A DNA stretch of 64,000 bases from Aeromicrobium yanjiei (GCF_009649075.1 NZ_CP045737.1:1736001-1800000), one strand, 5' to 3'. Counted from the first letter of the stretch, positions 22,066 through 31,330 are shown. Made by a program: numbers and translations. The notes: generated from the sequence alone by a model not told the origin.

Positions 22066-23096
22066 AGTGAGCCTCCGGCGCGGTTGGTGCGGATGATGAG
22101 ATAGATCAGGTACGGCGCACCGAGCACACCGGTGACGACGCCCACGGGATAGCGGTGCCCGAAGGCGTACTGGCCGCACAGGTCGGCCACCAGCACCAGG
22201 AGGGCGCCCACGAGTGCGGCCGGTACGAGCAGCGACCCGCCCGGACCGACGATGCGGGCGGCGATCGGGCCGGCGAGGAAGGCGACGAACGCGATCGGTC
22301 CGGTCGCGGCGGTCGCGAAGGCGATCAGCCCGACCGCGCTCACGATCACCACGAGCCGGGTCAGCTCGACGCGCACACCGAGGGCCGATGCCGCGTCGTC
22401 GCCGAGCTGCAGCATCCCCAGGTCGCGCAGCTGCGAGAGCAGGAGGGGAGCGAGGACGAGCAGTGCGACCAGCGTCGGGAGCACGTCCTCCCAGCCGGCG
22501 CCGTTGAGGCTCCCGGTCAGCCACCGCTGTGCCTCCTGCAGGTCCCACTGGGCGGCCCGGCTGAGGACGTACGCAGTGAGGCTCTCCAGCATCGCCGCGA
22601 CGCCGATGCCGATGAGGATGAGTCGGGTGCCGGCCACACCGTCCCGGTAGGACAGGACGTAGATGAGCATCGCGACGCCGAGACCCACGGTGATCGCGAA
22701 CAGGGACACCGCGGGACCGCTCAGCGAGAGCGACACGATCGCGAAGGCGGCAGCCGCGCTGGCGCCCGCGCTGATGCCGATCACGTCGGGACTGGCCAGC
22801 GGGTTGCGGAGCATCGTCTGGAAGGTGACGCCGGACAGCCCGAAGCACAGTCCGGCGATGAGCCCCATGACCGCGCGGGGGAGCCGGAGGCGTCCCACCG
22901 TGAAGGATGCGCCCGGCACGTCGTGGCCGGTGATGACGGCCCAGACGTCGGCCGGCGGGTAGAACGTCCGGCCGACCATGAGGCTGGTCGCGAACGCGGC
23001 GACGACCAGGACCGCCAGGACGGCCGTGACGACGCGACGGCGTGCGGACCGGCGCTCCCGACTGCTCGTGACGAGCTGCACGGTCTGGCTGCTCAC
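22062..23096 (-). CDS. Iron-siderophore ABC transporter permease (FecCD family), second
   Basis: A 344-residue inner-membrane permease of the BtuC/FecCD family with about nine to ten hydrophobic helices. LPRAVMGLIAGLCFGLSGVTFQTMLRNPLASPDVIGISAGA is the family hallmark region; near the C-terminus LAGPIAARIVGPG precedes the last helices. It pairs with the other permease of the operon to form the channel. The GTG start and stop overlap the neighbouring genes by four bases each, giving near-stoichiometric translation. A basic cytoplasmic N-terminus (SSRERRSARRR) sets the topology. Confidence 0.95.
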   Translation of the reverse strand: MSSQTVQLVTSSRERRSARRRVVTAVLAVLVVAAFATSLMVGRTFYPPADVWAVITGHDVPGASFTVGRLRLPRAVMGLIAGLCFGLSGVTFQTMLRNPLASPDVIGISAGASAAAAFAIVSLSLSGPAVSLFAITVGLGVAMLIYVLSYRDGVAGTRLILIGIGVAAMLESLTAYVLSRAAQWDLQEAQRWLTGSLNGAGWEDVLPTLVALLVLAPLLLSQLRDLGMLQLGDDAASALGVRVELTRLVVIVSAVGLIAFATAATGPIAFVAFLAGPIAARIVGPGGSLLVPAALVGALLVLVADLCGQYAFGHRYPVGVVTGVLGAPYLIYLIIRTNRAGGSL

Positions 23097-24145
23097 AGCT
23101 CACGCACCTTGTGCCGGCGGACGATGTGGATGAAGAAGGGCGCGCCGATCAGCGCGGTGATGATGCCGACGTCGATCTCGCTGGGCCGGGCCACGACGCG
23201 TCCGGCGACGTCCGCGGCCGTCAGCAGCGCGGCCCCGCCGACGGCCGAGAACGGGATGAGCCAACGGTGGTCGACGCCCACCAGGAGGCGGCACAGGTGG
23301 GGGATGAGCAGCCCCACGAAGCCGATGGGCCCCGCGACGGACGTGCTGGCGCCGCACAGCATGACGGCTCCGACGGCTGCCGCCGCACGCGTCAGCGCGA
23401 CGTGCTCGCCGAGGGCGGACGCGACGTCGTCCCCGAGGGCCAGCGTGTTGAGCCCGCGCGAGGTCAGGAGGCAGATCGCGAAGCCGATCAGCAGGAACGG
23501 CAGGACGAGGCGGATCGTGTCGAACGAGGCCCCGCCGACACCACCGATCTGCCACGAGCGCACATTGCCGGAGATGTCGCCGCGGGGGAGCACCAGGGCG
23601 GTGATGAACGAGGCGAACGCCGCCGAGGTCGCGGTGCCTGCGAGCGCCAGCTTGAGCGGTGTCGTCCCCCCGCGTCCGAGCGACGCGACGACGTAGACGA
23701 ACACGGCTGCAGCCGCGGCGCCGCCGATCGCGACCCACACGAAGCTCGACGGGGTGCTCATCCCGAACCAGGCGATGCCGACGACGACTGCGAGCGAGGC
23801 GCCCATGTTGACGCCGAGGATCTCCGGATCTGCCAGGGGGTTGCGGGTCACGCCCTGCAGCACGGCTCCGGCCGCACCGAGCGCGGCACCGACCACGACC
23901 GCGAGGAGCGTGCGGGGGATCCGCTTGGTGACGGCCGCCTCGCCGAGGGTGTCGCTGGACCCGCCGAGTCCAGCGACGATGTCGGACCAGCCCACCGGGC
24001 GGGAGCCGACCGCGACGGACAGCAGCATCAGGGCGACGAGGACGGCCAGGGCCAGCACGAGCCACGCCAGGCGCACCTGCCTCGGGCGTCGCACGACGGC
24101 GACGCCCGAGGGGGTGACCCGGTCGGGCCGCTGGTCAAGACTCAC
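23093..24145 (-). CDS. Iron-siderophore ABC transporter permease (FecCD family), first
   Basis: A 350-residue FecCD/BtuC-type permease. RIPRTLLAVVVGAALGAAGA then VLQGVTRNPLADPEILG mark the conserved first helices, and the coupling-helix region contains VGPIGFVGLLIPHLCRLLVG-like sequence. The GTG at 24145 overlaps the binding-protein stop by four bases (GTGA), as at every junction in this operon. The frame is open far upstream inside the binding-protein gene, but that part lacks coding character. With the adjacent permease it forms the heterodimeric channel. Confidence 0.95.
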   Translation of the reverse strand: MSLDQRPDRVTPSGVAVVRRPRQVRLAWLVLALAVLVALMLLSVAVGSRPVGWSDIVAGLGGSSDTLGEAAVTKRIPRTLLAVVVGAALGAAGAVLQGVTRNPLADPEILGVNMGASLAVVVGIAWFGMSTPSSFVWVAIGGAAAAAVFVYVVASLGRGGTTPLKLALAGTATSAAFASFITALVLPRGDISGNVRSWQIGGVGGASFDTIRLVLPFLLIGFAICLLTSRGLNTLALGDDVASALGEHVALTRAAAAVGAVMLCGASTSVAGPIGFVGLLIPHLCRLLVGVDHRWLIPFSAVGGAALLTAADVAGRVVARPSEIDVGIITALIGAPFFIHIVRRHKVREL

Positions 24146-25161
24146 GCGCCGGCAGCGGCCTTCGCCATCATCTCGACGTAGTCCTTCAGGACGTACGAGA
24201 TCGACAGCGGGGTCGGGTTCGCGGCGGTGCCGAGCGGCGTGTTGGGCAGCAGGACGATCGAGTCGTTCTTGACCGCGGGCATCTTGGACAGCAGCGGATC
24301 GTCCTTGAGCGCCTTGACCAGCTTCTCGTCGCCGTACGTCACGACGATGTCGACGTCGTCCAGCGCGTCGACCTGCTCGGCGCTCTGCGTCATGGAGAAC
24401 TGATCGGTCGAGCTCGAGGCCTTCTCGATGCTCGCCGGCGTCTTCAGACCGAGGTCCGCGAAGAACTTCGCGCGGGTGTCGTGCGTCGTGTAGAAGCTGA
24501 CCTCGCTCAGGTCGGTGGTGTCGACGTGGGTCAGGAACATCGCGGACTTGTCGGCCAGCTCGGGGGCCTTGGCCACCGTCTCCTCGATCTCGGCCTCCAG
24601 GTCCGCGACGAGCTTGTCGCCCTCGTCGGCCATGCCCATCGCGGTGCTGTTGAGCTCGATCATCTCGCGCCAGTCGGTCGCCCACGCCTGCTCGGGGTAC
24701 GCCACGACCGGGGCGATCTCGCTGAGGGTCTTGTAGTCCTCCTTGGTCAGTCCCGAGTAGGACGCGAGGATGACGTCGGGGGCGGTGTCGGCAACCGCCT
24801 CGAAGTCGATGCCGTCGGTCTCGTCGAACAGGACCGGCTTCTCGCCGCCGAGCTCCTTGAGCTTGTCGTCGACCCACGGCAGCAGACCGTCGCCGTCGTC
24901 GTCGCCGAAGTTCGCGGCGGCCATGCCGACGGGGACGACACCGAGCGCGAGGGGGACCTCGTGATTGGCCCAGTTGACCGTCGCGACGCGCGTGGGCTTC
25001 TTCTCGATCGTCGCGGTGCCGAGCGCGTGCTCGATCGTGATCGGGTACTGGGTCTTGGAGCCCGATCCGTCCGCGGACGGGGAGTCGTCGGAGGTGCTGC
25101 CACAGCCGGCGAGGAGGAGGGACGCTGCGGCGACGCAGGCGAGGAGGCGCGGTGTACGCAC
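24142..25161 (-). CDS. Iron-siderophore ABC transporter substrate-binding lipoprotein
   Basis: FepB/FecB-like periplasmic-binding-fold lipoprotein, 339 residues, tethered outside the membrane. The N-terminus VRTPRLLACVAAASLLLAGCG ends in a lipobox (LLAGC), with a Ser/Asp-rich linker after the Cys. The mature part has the class III binding-protein layout: ITIEHALGTATIEKKPTRVATV, then VADTAPDVILASYSG, and a long middle helix. The GTG at 25161 is chosen because AAAGGA lies six bases upstream and a signal sequence follows directly. It is first in the operon; an IdeR/DtxR-like iron box lies 78 bp upstream. Confidence 0.95.
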   Translation of the reverse strand: MRTPRLLACVAAASLLLAGCGSTSDDSPSADGSGSKTQYPITIEHALGTATIEKKPTRVATVNWANHEVPLALGVVPVGMAAANFGDDDGDGLLPWVDDKLKELGGEKPVLFDETDGIDFEAVADTAPDVILASYSGLTKEDYKTLSEIAPVVAYPEQAWATDWREMIELNSTAMGMADEGDKLVADLEAEIEETVAKAPELADKSAMFLTHVDTTDLSEVSFYTTHDTRAKFFADLGLKTPASIEKASSSTDQFSMTQSAEQVDALDDVDIVVTYGDEKLVKALKDDPLLSKMPAVKNDSIVLLPNTPLGTAANPTPLSISYVLKDYVEMMAKAAAGA

Positions 25162-25238
25162 GGGAGTTCCTTTCGAGTGGTGACGCGCTGGGAGCACGCG
25201 GTGACCAGAGGGGCGGCCGCAGGACGACCGGGGTGTGG

Positions 25239-25257
25239 TGAGCCTAGCCTTACCTCC
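25239..25257 (-). promoter_or_regulatory. IdeR/DtxR-type iron box upstream of the siderophore operon
   Basis: GGAGGTAAGGCTAGGCTCA on the minus strand matches the 19-bp DtxR/IdeR consensus (TTAGGTTAGGCTAACCTAA) at 13 positions, including the central AGGCTA core. Its place upstream of an iron-siderophore binding-protein gene supports iron-dependent repression. Confidence 0.75.
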
Positions 25258-25321
25258 GGTCAGGCTGTCACCGGGTCGTCCTGAAGCGCGTGAAGGACGC
25301 GCCGGTGCTGGCAGGTGGGGC

Positions 25322-25327
25322 TAGTGT
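25322..25327 (+). promoter_or_regulatory. -10 box of leaderless pup promoter
   Basis: TAGTGT, six bases before the pup ATG. It would drive pup-prcB-prcA separately from dop. Confidence 0.6.
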
Positions 25328-25333
25328 TGTGTC

Positions 25334-25528
25334 ATGTCAGAGCAGCAGCACAAGAACACGCGCAAGCCCGCCGAGGCCGAGGACCAGGCCGACTCGACCG
25401 AGGTGGACGCCGACGCCAAGGCCAAGCTCGACGACGACGTCGACTCGATCCTCGACGAGATCGACGACGTGCTCGAGGAGAACGCCGAGGAGTTCGTCCG
25501 CAGCTTCGTGCAGAAGGGCGGCCAGTGA
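25334..25528 (+). CDS. pup: Prokaryotic ubiquitin-like protein Pup
   Basis: A 64-residue intrinsically disordered acidic tag that is joined through its C-terminus to lysines of target proteins. The C-terminal helix region ([18 protein letters not shown]) binds the ARC coiled coil. The protein ends VQKGGQ: the final Gln must be deamidated by Dop before PafA can use it. The Lys in QKGGQ and the GG pair are conserved. Its stop overlaps the prcB start by one base (TGATG). The start is placed for a leaderless mRNA. In most actinobacteria dop is directly upstream; here a siderophore operon separates them. Confidence 0.98.
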   Translation: MSEQQHKNTRKPAEAEDQADSTEVDADAKAKLDDDVDSILDEIDDVLEENAEEFVRSFVQKGGQ

Positions 25529-26349
25529 TGCTGCCCGAGGGCACCCGTCTGACCGGATCCTCCTCGTTCGCGGACTACCTGGCCGGTACCGCTCCTGAGC
25601 TCATGCCGGGAGCGGCCTCACGGACCGGCGGTGCGCACGCGGACCTCGCACCCCACGCCACGACCATCGTCGCGGCGACCTTCGACGGCGGCGTGGTGAT
25701 GGCGGGCGACCGGCGCGCCACGATGGGCAACGTGATCGCCCAGCGCGACATCGAGAAGGTGTTCCCGGCCGACGAGTACTCGTGCATCGGCATCGCGGGC
25801 AGCGCGGGGCTCGCGATCGAGATGGTGCGCCTGTTCCAGGTCGAGCTCGAGCACTACGAGAAGATCGAGGGCACGGTGCTGTCGGCCGACGGCAAGGCCA
25901 ACCGCCTCGCCGCGCTCATCCGCGGCAACCTCGGACTCGCGATGCAGGGTCTCGCGGTCGTCCCGCTGTTCGCCGGCTTCGACCTGGAGACGCAACGCGG
26001 ACGCATCTTCTCCTACGACGTGACCGGTGGTCGCTACGAGGAGCACAGCGGCTTCCACTCCGTCGGCTCCGGCTCGGTCTTCGCCCGTGGCTCGCTGAAG
26101 AAGCTCTACAGCCGCGGCCTGACCGAGGGTGACTGCGTCACCGCCGCGATCCAGGCGCTCTACGACGCCGCGGACGACGACTCGGCCACCGGTGGTCCCG
26201 ACCTCACCCGCAGGATCTTCCCGGTCGTGTCGGTCGTGACGGCAGACGGCTACCGTCGCCTCGCCGACGACGAGGTCGGCGCGATCGCCGACGACGTCAT
26301 CGGGGGACGCCTCGTGCGTCCCGACGGCCCGTCAGCGCCGCTCAACTGA
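25528..26349 (+). CDS. prcB: 20S proteasome beta subunit PrcB
   Basis: Catalytic subunit of the actinobacterial proteasome; seven form each inner ring. The precursor has 273 residues. A propeptide of about 44 residues is removed autocatalytically before Thr45 in [14 protein letters not shown], exposing the N-terminal Thr nucleophile. [15 protein letters not shown] carries the conserved catalytic-site Asp and Arg, a Lys lies in IEKVF, and [11 protein letters not shown] is also typical. The ATG overlaps the pup stop by one base. prcA follows after 30 bases with its own GAGGAG-like site. The neighbouring gene order pup-prcB-prcA is standard. Confidence 0.98.
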   Translation: MLPEGTRLTGSSSFADYLAGTAPELMPGAASRTGGAHADLAPHATTIVAATFDGGVVMAGDRRATMGNVIAQRDIEKVFPADEYSCIGIAGSAGLAIEMVRLFQVELEHYEKIEGTVLSADGKANRLAALIRGNLGLAMQGLAVVPLFAGFDLETQRGRIFSYDVTGGRYEEHSGFHSVGSGSVFARGSLKKLYSRGLTEGDCVTAAIQALYDAADDDSATGGPDLTRRIFPVVSVVTADGYRRLADDEVGAIADDVIGGRLVRPDGPSAPLN

Positions 26350-26379
26350 CTTCAGACGTGGACCGAGGAGAGGAATCCG

Positions 26380-27075
26380 ATGACGCAGCAGTTCTACGTC
26401 TCGCCCGAGCAGCTCATGAAGGACCGGGCGGACTTCGCCCGCAAGGGCATCAGCCGCGGTCGCAGCGTGGCGGTCGTCCAGTACGCCGACGGCATCCTGT
26501 TCGTGGCCGAGAACCCGTCGCGGGCGCTGCACAAGGTCAGCGAGATCTACGACCGCATCGGCTTCGCCGCGGTCGGGCGCTACAACGAGTTCGAGAACCT
26601 GCGGATCGCGGGCGTCCGCCTGGCCGACCTGCGCGGCTATTCCTACGACCGTCGTGACGTCACCGGGCGCAGCCTCGCCAACGCGTACGCCCAGACGCTC
26701 GGGACGATCTTCTCGGCGGGCAGCGAGAAGCCGTACGAGGTCGAGATCTTCGTCGGCGAGCTCGGTGCCGACTCCGCGTCCGACCAGGTCTACCGGCTGA
26801 TGTACGACGGCTCGGTCGCCGACGTGCAGGGCTTCGGCGTGATGGGCGGGCAGAGCGAGCAGGTCGAGGCGTACCTCGGCGAGCACTACACACGGGGTCT
26901 CGACCTGGCCTCGGCCATCAAGGTCGCCGTGACCGCCCTCGGTCAGGACACCGACCCGGCGCGCACGGTCGACGCGGCGGCCCTGGAGATCGGCGTCCTG
27001 ACCCGTTCGCGCCCCCAGCCGCGCAAGTTCAAGCGGCTCAGCGACGCCGACGTCGTGGCAGCGCTCGAGGCCTAG
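26380..27075 (+). CDS. prcA: 20S proteasome alpha subunit PrcA
   Basis: Non-catalytic outer-ring subunit that gates substrate entry and binds the ARC C-terminus. It has 231 residues. The N-terminal gate segment [29 protein letters not shown] is typical, including the YxSPEQ-type alpha-subunit signature, and no catalytic Thr is present. [29 protein letters not shown] belongs to the conserved core. A good GGAGAGG ribosome-binding site precedes the ATG. The TAG stop abuts the TAG stop of a convergent methyltransferase gene, so the two genes share no spacer. Confidence 0.98.
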   Translation: MTQQFYVSPEQLMKDRADFARKGISRGRSVAVVQYADGILFVAENPSRALHKVSEIYDRIGFAAVGRYNEFENLRIAGVRLADLRGYSYDRRDVTGRSLANAYAQTLGTIFSAGSEKPYEVEIFVGELGADSASDQVYRLMYDGSVADVQGFGVMGGQSEQVEAYLGEHYTRGLDLASAIKVAVTALGQDTDPARTVDAAALEIGVLTRSRPQPRKFKRLSDADVVAALEA

Positions 27076-27915
27076 CTACGAGCTGCGCCGGGCCCGACGT
27101 GCCTCGACGGTGCGCTGGACCCGGCGCTTGACGTGCCCGAGGCGTGCGCGGACGCGATCCTTCAACGCGCCCGGGCGACGCAGGATGATCAGGTCCTGGA
27201 AGATAGTGCCCGGCTCGCCGCACCACGTGCCCCGGTCGATCGTCACGATCTCGAGACCGGCGGCCTCGACCATCGAGCGGACGAGGGACTCCTCGAACGC
27301 GATCGCCCGCAACGGGTCGTCGGGGTCGTTGTAGCGCGTGTGCGCGTCCAGCTCGTAGATCATCGGATAGACGCTCGCGTCGGACTGGATCAGCGGCAGC
27401 CGCGCGTCGTCGTACACGAACCAGGTCGTGACGGCGATCCCGCCAGGCTTGAGCACGCGCTTGAACTCGCCGAGGTAGTGCTCGATGTCGGCGCGGTAGA
27501 AGTGGGTGAAGATGCTGAACAGCGAGATCGTGTCGATCGAGCCGATCTTCGCCGGGAAGCGGACCTCGAGCGGGTCGACGGTGCCCGAGGGGTTGTAGCG
27601 GTCATTCCTGACGTCGATGTGGTGGAACCTGAAGTTCGGGGCCACGGGGGTCAGGCTGCGCTTGCACCACCTGACCTGCTTGCGGAGCACGTCGAAGCCG
27701 ATGTAGGTGCCGTGGAAGTCCGTGCCGGCCAGCAGCCCGAGAGGGAGACGCCCGTAGCAGCTGCCGACGTCGAGCAGGGTGCCGTCGGCCTTGAGCCCAC
27801 GTTCCATCATCAGCCGGGCCAGGGAGGTGCCGCTCCTCACGAGCGCTTCGTCGTCCTCCTTCATGATGCGCAGCTGCATGGGGGGCATGGGCAGGTCGAT
27901 CGCCAGGGACGTCAT
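27076..27915 (-). CDS. Class I SAM-dependent methyltransferase
   Basis: A 279-residue soluble protein. Motif I is LLDVGSCYGRLPLGLLAGTD near residue 47, FHGTYIGFDVLRKQVRW supplies the ribose-binding Asp, and IDTISLFSIFTHF with VLKPGGIAVTTWFV are motifs IV and VI. It fits the Methyltransf_25/11 group acting on small molecules or lipids. The C-terminal tail is very basic (RVRARLGHVKRRVQRTVEARRARRSS), perhaps binding nucleic acid or acidic phospholipids. It lies inside the proteasome cluster on the opposite strand, between prcA and pafA. The ATG follows a TACCAT box by six bases. The acceptor is unknown. Confidence 0.82.
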   Translation of the reverse strand: MTSLAIDLPMPPMQLRIMKEDDEALVRSGTSLARLMMERGLKADGTLLDVGSCYGRLPLGLLAGTDFHGTYIGFDVLRKQVRWCKRSLTPVAPNFRFHHIDVRNDRYNPSGTVDPLEVRFPAKIGSIDTISLFSIFTHFYRADIEHYLGEFKRVLKPGGIAVTTWFVYDDARLPLIQSDASVYPMIYELDAHTRYNDPDDPLRAIAFEESLVRSMVEAAGLEIVTIDRGTWCGEPGTIFQDLIILRRPGALKDRVRARLGHVKRRVQRTVEARRARRSS

Positions 27916-27921
27916 GCCGCG

Positions 27922-27927
27922 ATGGTA
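27922..27927 (-). promoter_or_regulatory. -10 box of leaderless methyltransferase promoter
   Basis: TACCAT on the minus strand, six bases before the ATG at 27915. Confidence 0.55.
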
Positions 27928-27990
27928 GCGGCGATGCGGCGTAGATCACACCCGTTCGCGCGTCAGCACGCACAGTGTGCAGTGCCGGTC

Positions 27991-27996
27991 TAGGCT
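27991..27996 (+). promoter_or_regulatory. -10 box of leaderless pafA promoter
   Basis: TAGGCT followed by six bases and the pafA ATG at 28003. The same hexamer and spacing serve dop, uppP and the helicase gene. Confidence 0.65.
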
Positions 27997-28002
27997 GACG
28001 AC

Positions 28003-29364
28003 ATGGACCGGCGCATCTTCGGTATCGAGAACGAGTACGGGGTCACGTGCTCGTTCAAGGGGCAGCGCCGGTTGTCACCCGATGAGGTGGCTCGCTACCT
28101 GTTCCGGCGCGTCGTGTCGTGGGGGCGCAGCAGCAACGTTTTCCTGCGCAACGGCGCCCGTCTGTATCTCGACGTCGGCAGCCATCCCGAGTACGCGACG
28201 CCGGAGTGCGACGACCTCGTCGACCTGGTCACGCACGACCGTGCGGGCGAGCGGATCCTCGAGGGCCTGATGATCGACGCCCAGAAGCGGCTCGCCGACG
28301 ACGGCGTCGAGGGCGACATCTACCTGTTCAAGAACAACACCGACTCGGCCGGCAACTCCTACGGCTGCCACGAGAACTACCTCGTGAGCCGGGCGGGGGA
28401 GTTCAGCCGCCTCGCCGAGGTGCTGATCCCGTTCCTGGTCTCCCGCCAGATCATCACCGGCGCCGGCAAGATCCAGCAGACGCCGCGCGGCACGATCTTC
28501 TCGGTCAGCCAGCGGGCGGAGCACATCTGGGAGGGGGTCTCGAGCGCGACGACCCGTTCCCGCCCGATCATCAACACCCGTGACGAGCCGCACGCCGACG
28601 CCGAGCGGTTCCGGCGCCTGCACGTGATCGTCGGCGACTCCAACATGAGCGAGACCACGACCCTGCTCAAGTTCGCGACGACCGATCTCGTCCTGCGGAT
28701 GATCGAGGCCGGGGTCTCGATGCGCGACATGACGCTGGACAACCCGATCCGGGCGATCCGCGAGATCGCGCACGACATGACCGGCCAGCGAAAGGTGCAG
28801 CTCGCCAACGGTCGTGAGCTGTCCGCGCTCGAGATCCAGGCCGAGTACTTCGGCAAGGCGGCCGAGTTCGTCGACAAGAACGGCCTGCACACGCCGACGA
28901 TCACCCGGGCGCTGGACCTGTGGGAGCGCACCCTCAAGGCCGTCGAGTCCGAGGACCTCTCGCTCGTCGAGCGCGAGATCGACTGGGTCATCAAGTACAA
29001 GCTGCTCGACCGCTACCGGTCCACGCACGACATGGCCTGGAGCGATCCGCGGATCGCCCAGCTCGACCTCGCGTACCACGACATCCGTCGCGACCGCGGC
29101 ATCTTCTACCTCCTGGAGAACAAGGGTGCGGTCGCCCGGGTCACCAACGACCTCGACGTGTTCGCGGCCAAGAACGTCCCGCCGCAGACCACGCGGGCGC
29201 GGCTCCGCGGCGACTTCATCAAGCGGGCGCAGGAGCGGCGCCGTGACTTCACGGTCGACTGGGTGCACCTCAAGCTCAACGACCAGGCGCAGCGCACCGT
29301 GCTCTGCAAGGATCCGTTCCGGAGCCAGGACGAGCGCGTCCAGAGGCTGATCGACGGGATGTGA
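28003..29364 (+). CDS. pafA: Pup-protein ligase PafA
   Basis: ATP-dependent ligase joining the C-terminal Glu of Pup to substrate lysines through a phospho-Glu intermediate. It has 453 residues and is homologous to Dop in this window. [16 protein letters not shown] starts the glutamine-synthetase-like core. The catalytic Asp is residue 57 in [13 protein letters not shown]. The region after it lacks the Dop loop, which separates PafA from Dop. [27 protein letters not shown] is shared by both enzymes. The ATG is placed for a leaderless message. An FKBP lipoprotein and pafBC follow on the same strand. Confidence 0.97.
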   Translation: MDRRIFGIENEYGVTCSFKGQRRLSPDEVARYLFRRVVSWGRSSNVFLRNGARLYLDVGSHPEYATPECDDLVDLVTHDRAGERILEGLMIDAQKRLADDGVEGDIYLFKNNTDSAGNSYGCHENYLVSRAGEFSRLAEVLIPFLVSRQIITGAGKIQQTPRGTIFSVSQRAEHIWEGVSSATTRSRPIINTRDEPHADAERFRRLHVIVGDSNMSETTTLLKFATTDLVLRMIEAGVSMRDMTLDNPIRAIREIAHDMTGQRKVQLANGRELSALEIQAEYFGKAAEFVDKNGLHTPTITRALDLWERTLKAVESEDLSLVEREIDWVIKYKLLDRYRSTHDMAWSDPRIAQLDLAYHDIRRDRGIFYLLENKGAVARVTNDLDVFAAKNVPPQTTRARLRGDFIKRAQERRRDFTVDWVHLKLNDQAQRTVLCKDPFRSQDERVQRLIDGM

Positions 29365-29389
29365 GCACCGGGGCCTTGCGCCCGGTCGT

Positions 29390-29395
29390 TACGAT
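29390..29395 (+). promoter_or_regulatory. Candidate -10 box for the FKBP gene
   Basis: TACGAT, 39 bp before the GTG start, which would leave a leader of about 33 nt containing GAAGG. No clear -35. Confidence 0.35.
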
Positions 29396-29434
29396 TGCCC
29401 ACGATCTGTCCCCCTCCCTTCGAAGGTTGTCTCC

Positions 29435-30337
29435 GTGCGCCGCATTCTCCTGGCATCCATTGCCGCAAGCCTCGTCCTCGCCGGATGCGGTGGCAGTGAC
29501 GGCAAGGACGGCGCCGGCCTGTCGGCCATCAAGGTCACCGGCGGCAAGACCCCCAAGGTGACCTTCGACAAGGGCTTCGAGGTCGCCAAGACCGAGAGCA
29601 AGGTCCTCAAGAAGGGCGGCGGCGACACGATCGAGGAGGGTGACTCGATCAAGCTCGACTACGTCGGCGTCAACGGCACCACGGCCAAGCTGTTCGACAG
29701 CACGTACGCCGCGAGCCCCCAGACCGTGGCCCTGTCCAAGGACACGATCCTCGCCGGATTCGTCAAGGGTCTCGAGGGCCGCAAGGTCGGCAGCCGCGTG
29801 CTGGTCGCGATCCCGCCGACCGACGGCTTCGGCGAGCAGGGCCAGCCGAGCTTCGAGATCGGCAAGGCCGACACCATGGTGCTGGTCTTCGACATCCGGT
29901 CCAAGGTCCCCACCGAGGTCACCGGCGACGCCAAGGCGCTGCCGTCCTCGCTGCCCAAGCTCAAGCTCGACGGCGACAAGCACCCGTCCGGCTTCACCCC
30001 GACGGCCACGACCAAGAAGAAGCAGACCAAGGCGAGCTCGCACACCGTCATCCAGGGCGACGGGGCCAAGGTCAAGGCCGATCAGAGCGTGACGGTCCAG
30101 TACGTCGGCCAGGTGTACCCGGACGGCAAGGTCTTCGACACCAGCTGGACCAAGGGCGTCCCGTTCACCCAGTCGCTCGGCGGCCTCATCAAGTGCTGGC
30201 AGAGCGAGCTCGTCGGGCAGAAGGTCGGCAGCCGCGTCGTGCTGGTGTGCCCGCCCGACACCGCCTACGCGGGCACCGAGAGCGAGCTGAAGGACGACAC
30301 GCTGATCTTCGCCATCGACTTGCTCGACGCTTCCTGA
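29435..30337 (+). CDS. FKBP-type peptidyl-prolyl isomerase lipoprotein
   Basis: A 300-residue extracytoplasmic folding catalyst. The N-terminus MRRILLASIAASLVLAGCGG ends in a lipobox (LAGC), so it should be lipidated at Cys18. Two FKBP-like domains follow. The first (about 65-155) has DSIKLDYVGVNG and GFVKGLEGRKVGSRVLVAIPP. The second (about 195-298) has SVTVQYVGQVYPDGKVFD, LIKCWQSELVGQKVGSRVVLVCPP and DTLIFAIDLLD, closest to an active FK506-binding pocket. The GTG at 29435 has GAAGG eight bases upstream. Such lipoproteins commonly sit between pafA and pafBC in this group. Substrates are unknown. Confidence 0.93.
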   Translation: MRRILLASIAASLVLAGCGGSDGKDGAGLSAIKVTGGKTPKVTFDKGFEVAKTESKVLKKGGGDTIEEGDSIKLDYVGVNGTTAKLFDSTYAASPQTVALSKDTILAGFVKGLEGRKVGSRVLVAIPPTDGFGEQGQPSFEIGKADTMVLVFDIRSKVPTEVTGDAKALPSSLPKLKLDGDKHPSGFTPTATTKKKQTKASSHTVIQGDGAKVKADQSVTVQYVGQVYPDGKVFDTSWTKGVPFTQSLGGLIKCWQSELVGQKVGSRVVLVCPPDTAYAGTESELKDDTLIFAIDLLDAS

Positions 30338-30349
30338 CATCCTCCTGTC

Positions 30350-31330
30350 ATGGCCGAGCGCAAGACTGAGAGGTTGATGAACCTCATCTTCGCTTTGTTG
30401 GTGAGTCGTCAGTACCTCACGAAGGACCAGATCCGCGAGTCGATCGCCGACTACCGCGACTCGACGCCGCAGGCGTTCGACCGCAAGTTCGAGCGCGACA
30501 AGGAAGAGCTGCGTGAGCTCGGCATCAACGTCGAGATGGGCTCGATCGACAAGTACTTCAACGACGAGCCGGGCTATCGCATCCGCCGCGACGAGGCCGA
30601 GCTGCCCGATCTGGAGCTGACCCGCGAGGAGGCCGCGGTCATCGGTCTGGCGACCCAGGTGTGGGAGCACGCAGGTCTTGCGAGCGAGTCGACGACCGCG
30701 CTGGTGAAGCTCAAGGCGATCGGCGTCGACGTCGACACCAGCGTCCTGCGGATGGCCGAGCCCAAGCTGTCGGCCGACGAGCCGTCCTTCGACGTGATGT
30801 GGGACGCCGTGACCCGTCGCATCCCGGTCACCTTCGCGTACGCCCGCCCTAACCAGGAGCCCATGCAGCGGCACCTCGAGCCGTGGGGGATCATCTCGTG
30901 GCACGACCGCTGGTACGTCGGTGGCCTCGACCTCGACCGGGGCGAGCCCCGCATCTTCCGGCTCTCGCGGGTCATCGGCGACGTCGAGACGCAGGGCCCC
31001 GCGGGGTCGTACGACATCCCCGAGGGCACGGACATGAAGGACCTGGCGCGCGCCCTGTTCCCGCCCGATCCCGTCGAGGCGGCCGTCCTGCGCATGCGCA
31101 AGGGGCGGGGCCAGTCGCTGCGCCGGCTCGCCGAGAAGGTCACGCCGATCGACGAGGACCACGACGAGGTGGAGGTCCGCTACTCCTCGCGCTGGGAGCT
31201 CGCCGCGGAGGTCGCCTCGTACGGCCCCGACGTCGTCGCCCTGTCGCCCCCTGAGGTTCGCGAGGCCGTGGTGCAGCGTCTGCGCGCGGCTGTGAGCGGC
31301 ACGCTGGGTCTCGGGGAGGGGTCCGCATGA
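30350..31330 (+). CDS. pafB: WYL-domain transcriptional regulator PafB
   Basis: DNA-damage regulator that works with PafC to activate LexA-independent repair genes. It has 326 residues: an N-terminal winged helix (MNLIFALLVSRQYLTKDQIRESI), a WYL domain (about 140-225, with FAYARPNQEPMQRHLEPWGIISWHDRWYVGGLD) and a C-terminal WCX extension. In some actinobacteria pafB and pafC are fused; here they are separate with a four-base ATGA overlap, indicating equimolar synthesis for a heterodimer. Despite being named with pafA, the pair is not needed for pupylation in studied species. Confidence 0.95.
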   Translation: MAERKTERLMNLIFALLVSRQYLTKDQIRESIADYRDSTPQAFDRKFERDKEELRELGINVEMGSIDKYFNDEPGYRIRRDEAELPDLELTREEAAVIGLATQVWEHAGLASESTTALVKLKAIGVDVDTSVLRMAEPKLSADEPSFDVMWDAVTRRIPVTFAYARPNQEPMQRHLEPWGIISWHDRWYVGGLDLDRGEPRIFRLSRVIGDVETQGPAGSYDIPEGTDMKDLARALFPPDPVEAAVLRMRKGRGQSLRRLAEKVTPIDEDHDEVEVRYSSRWELAAEVASYGPDVVALSPPEVREAVVQRLRAAVSGTLGLGEGSA

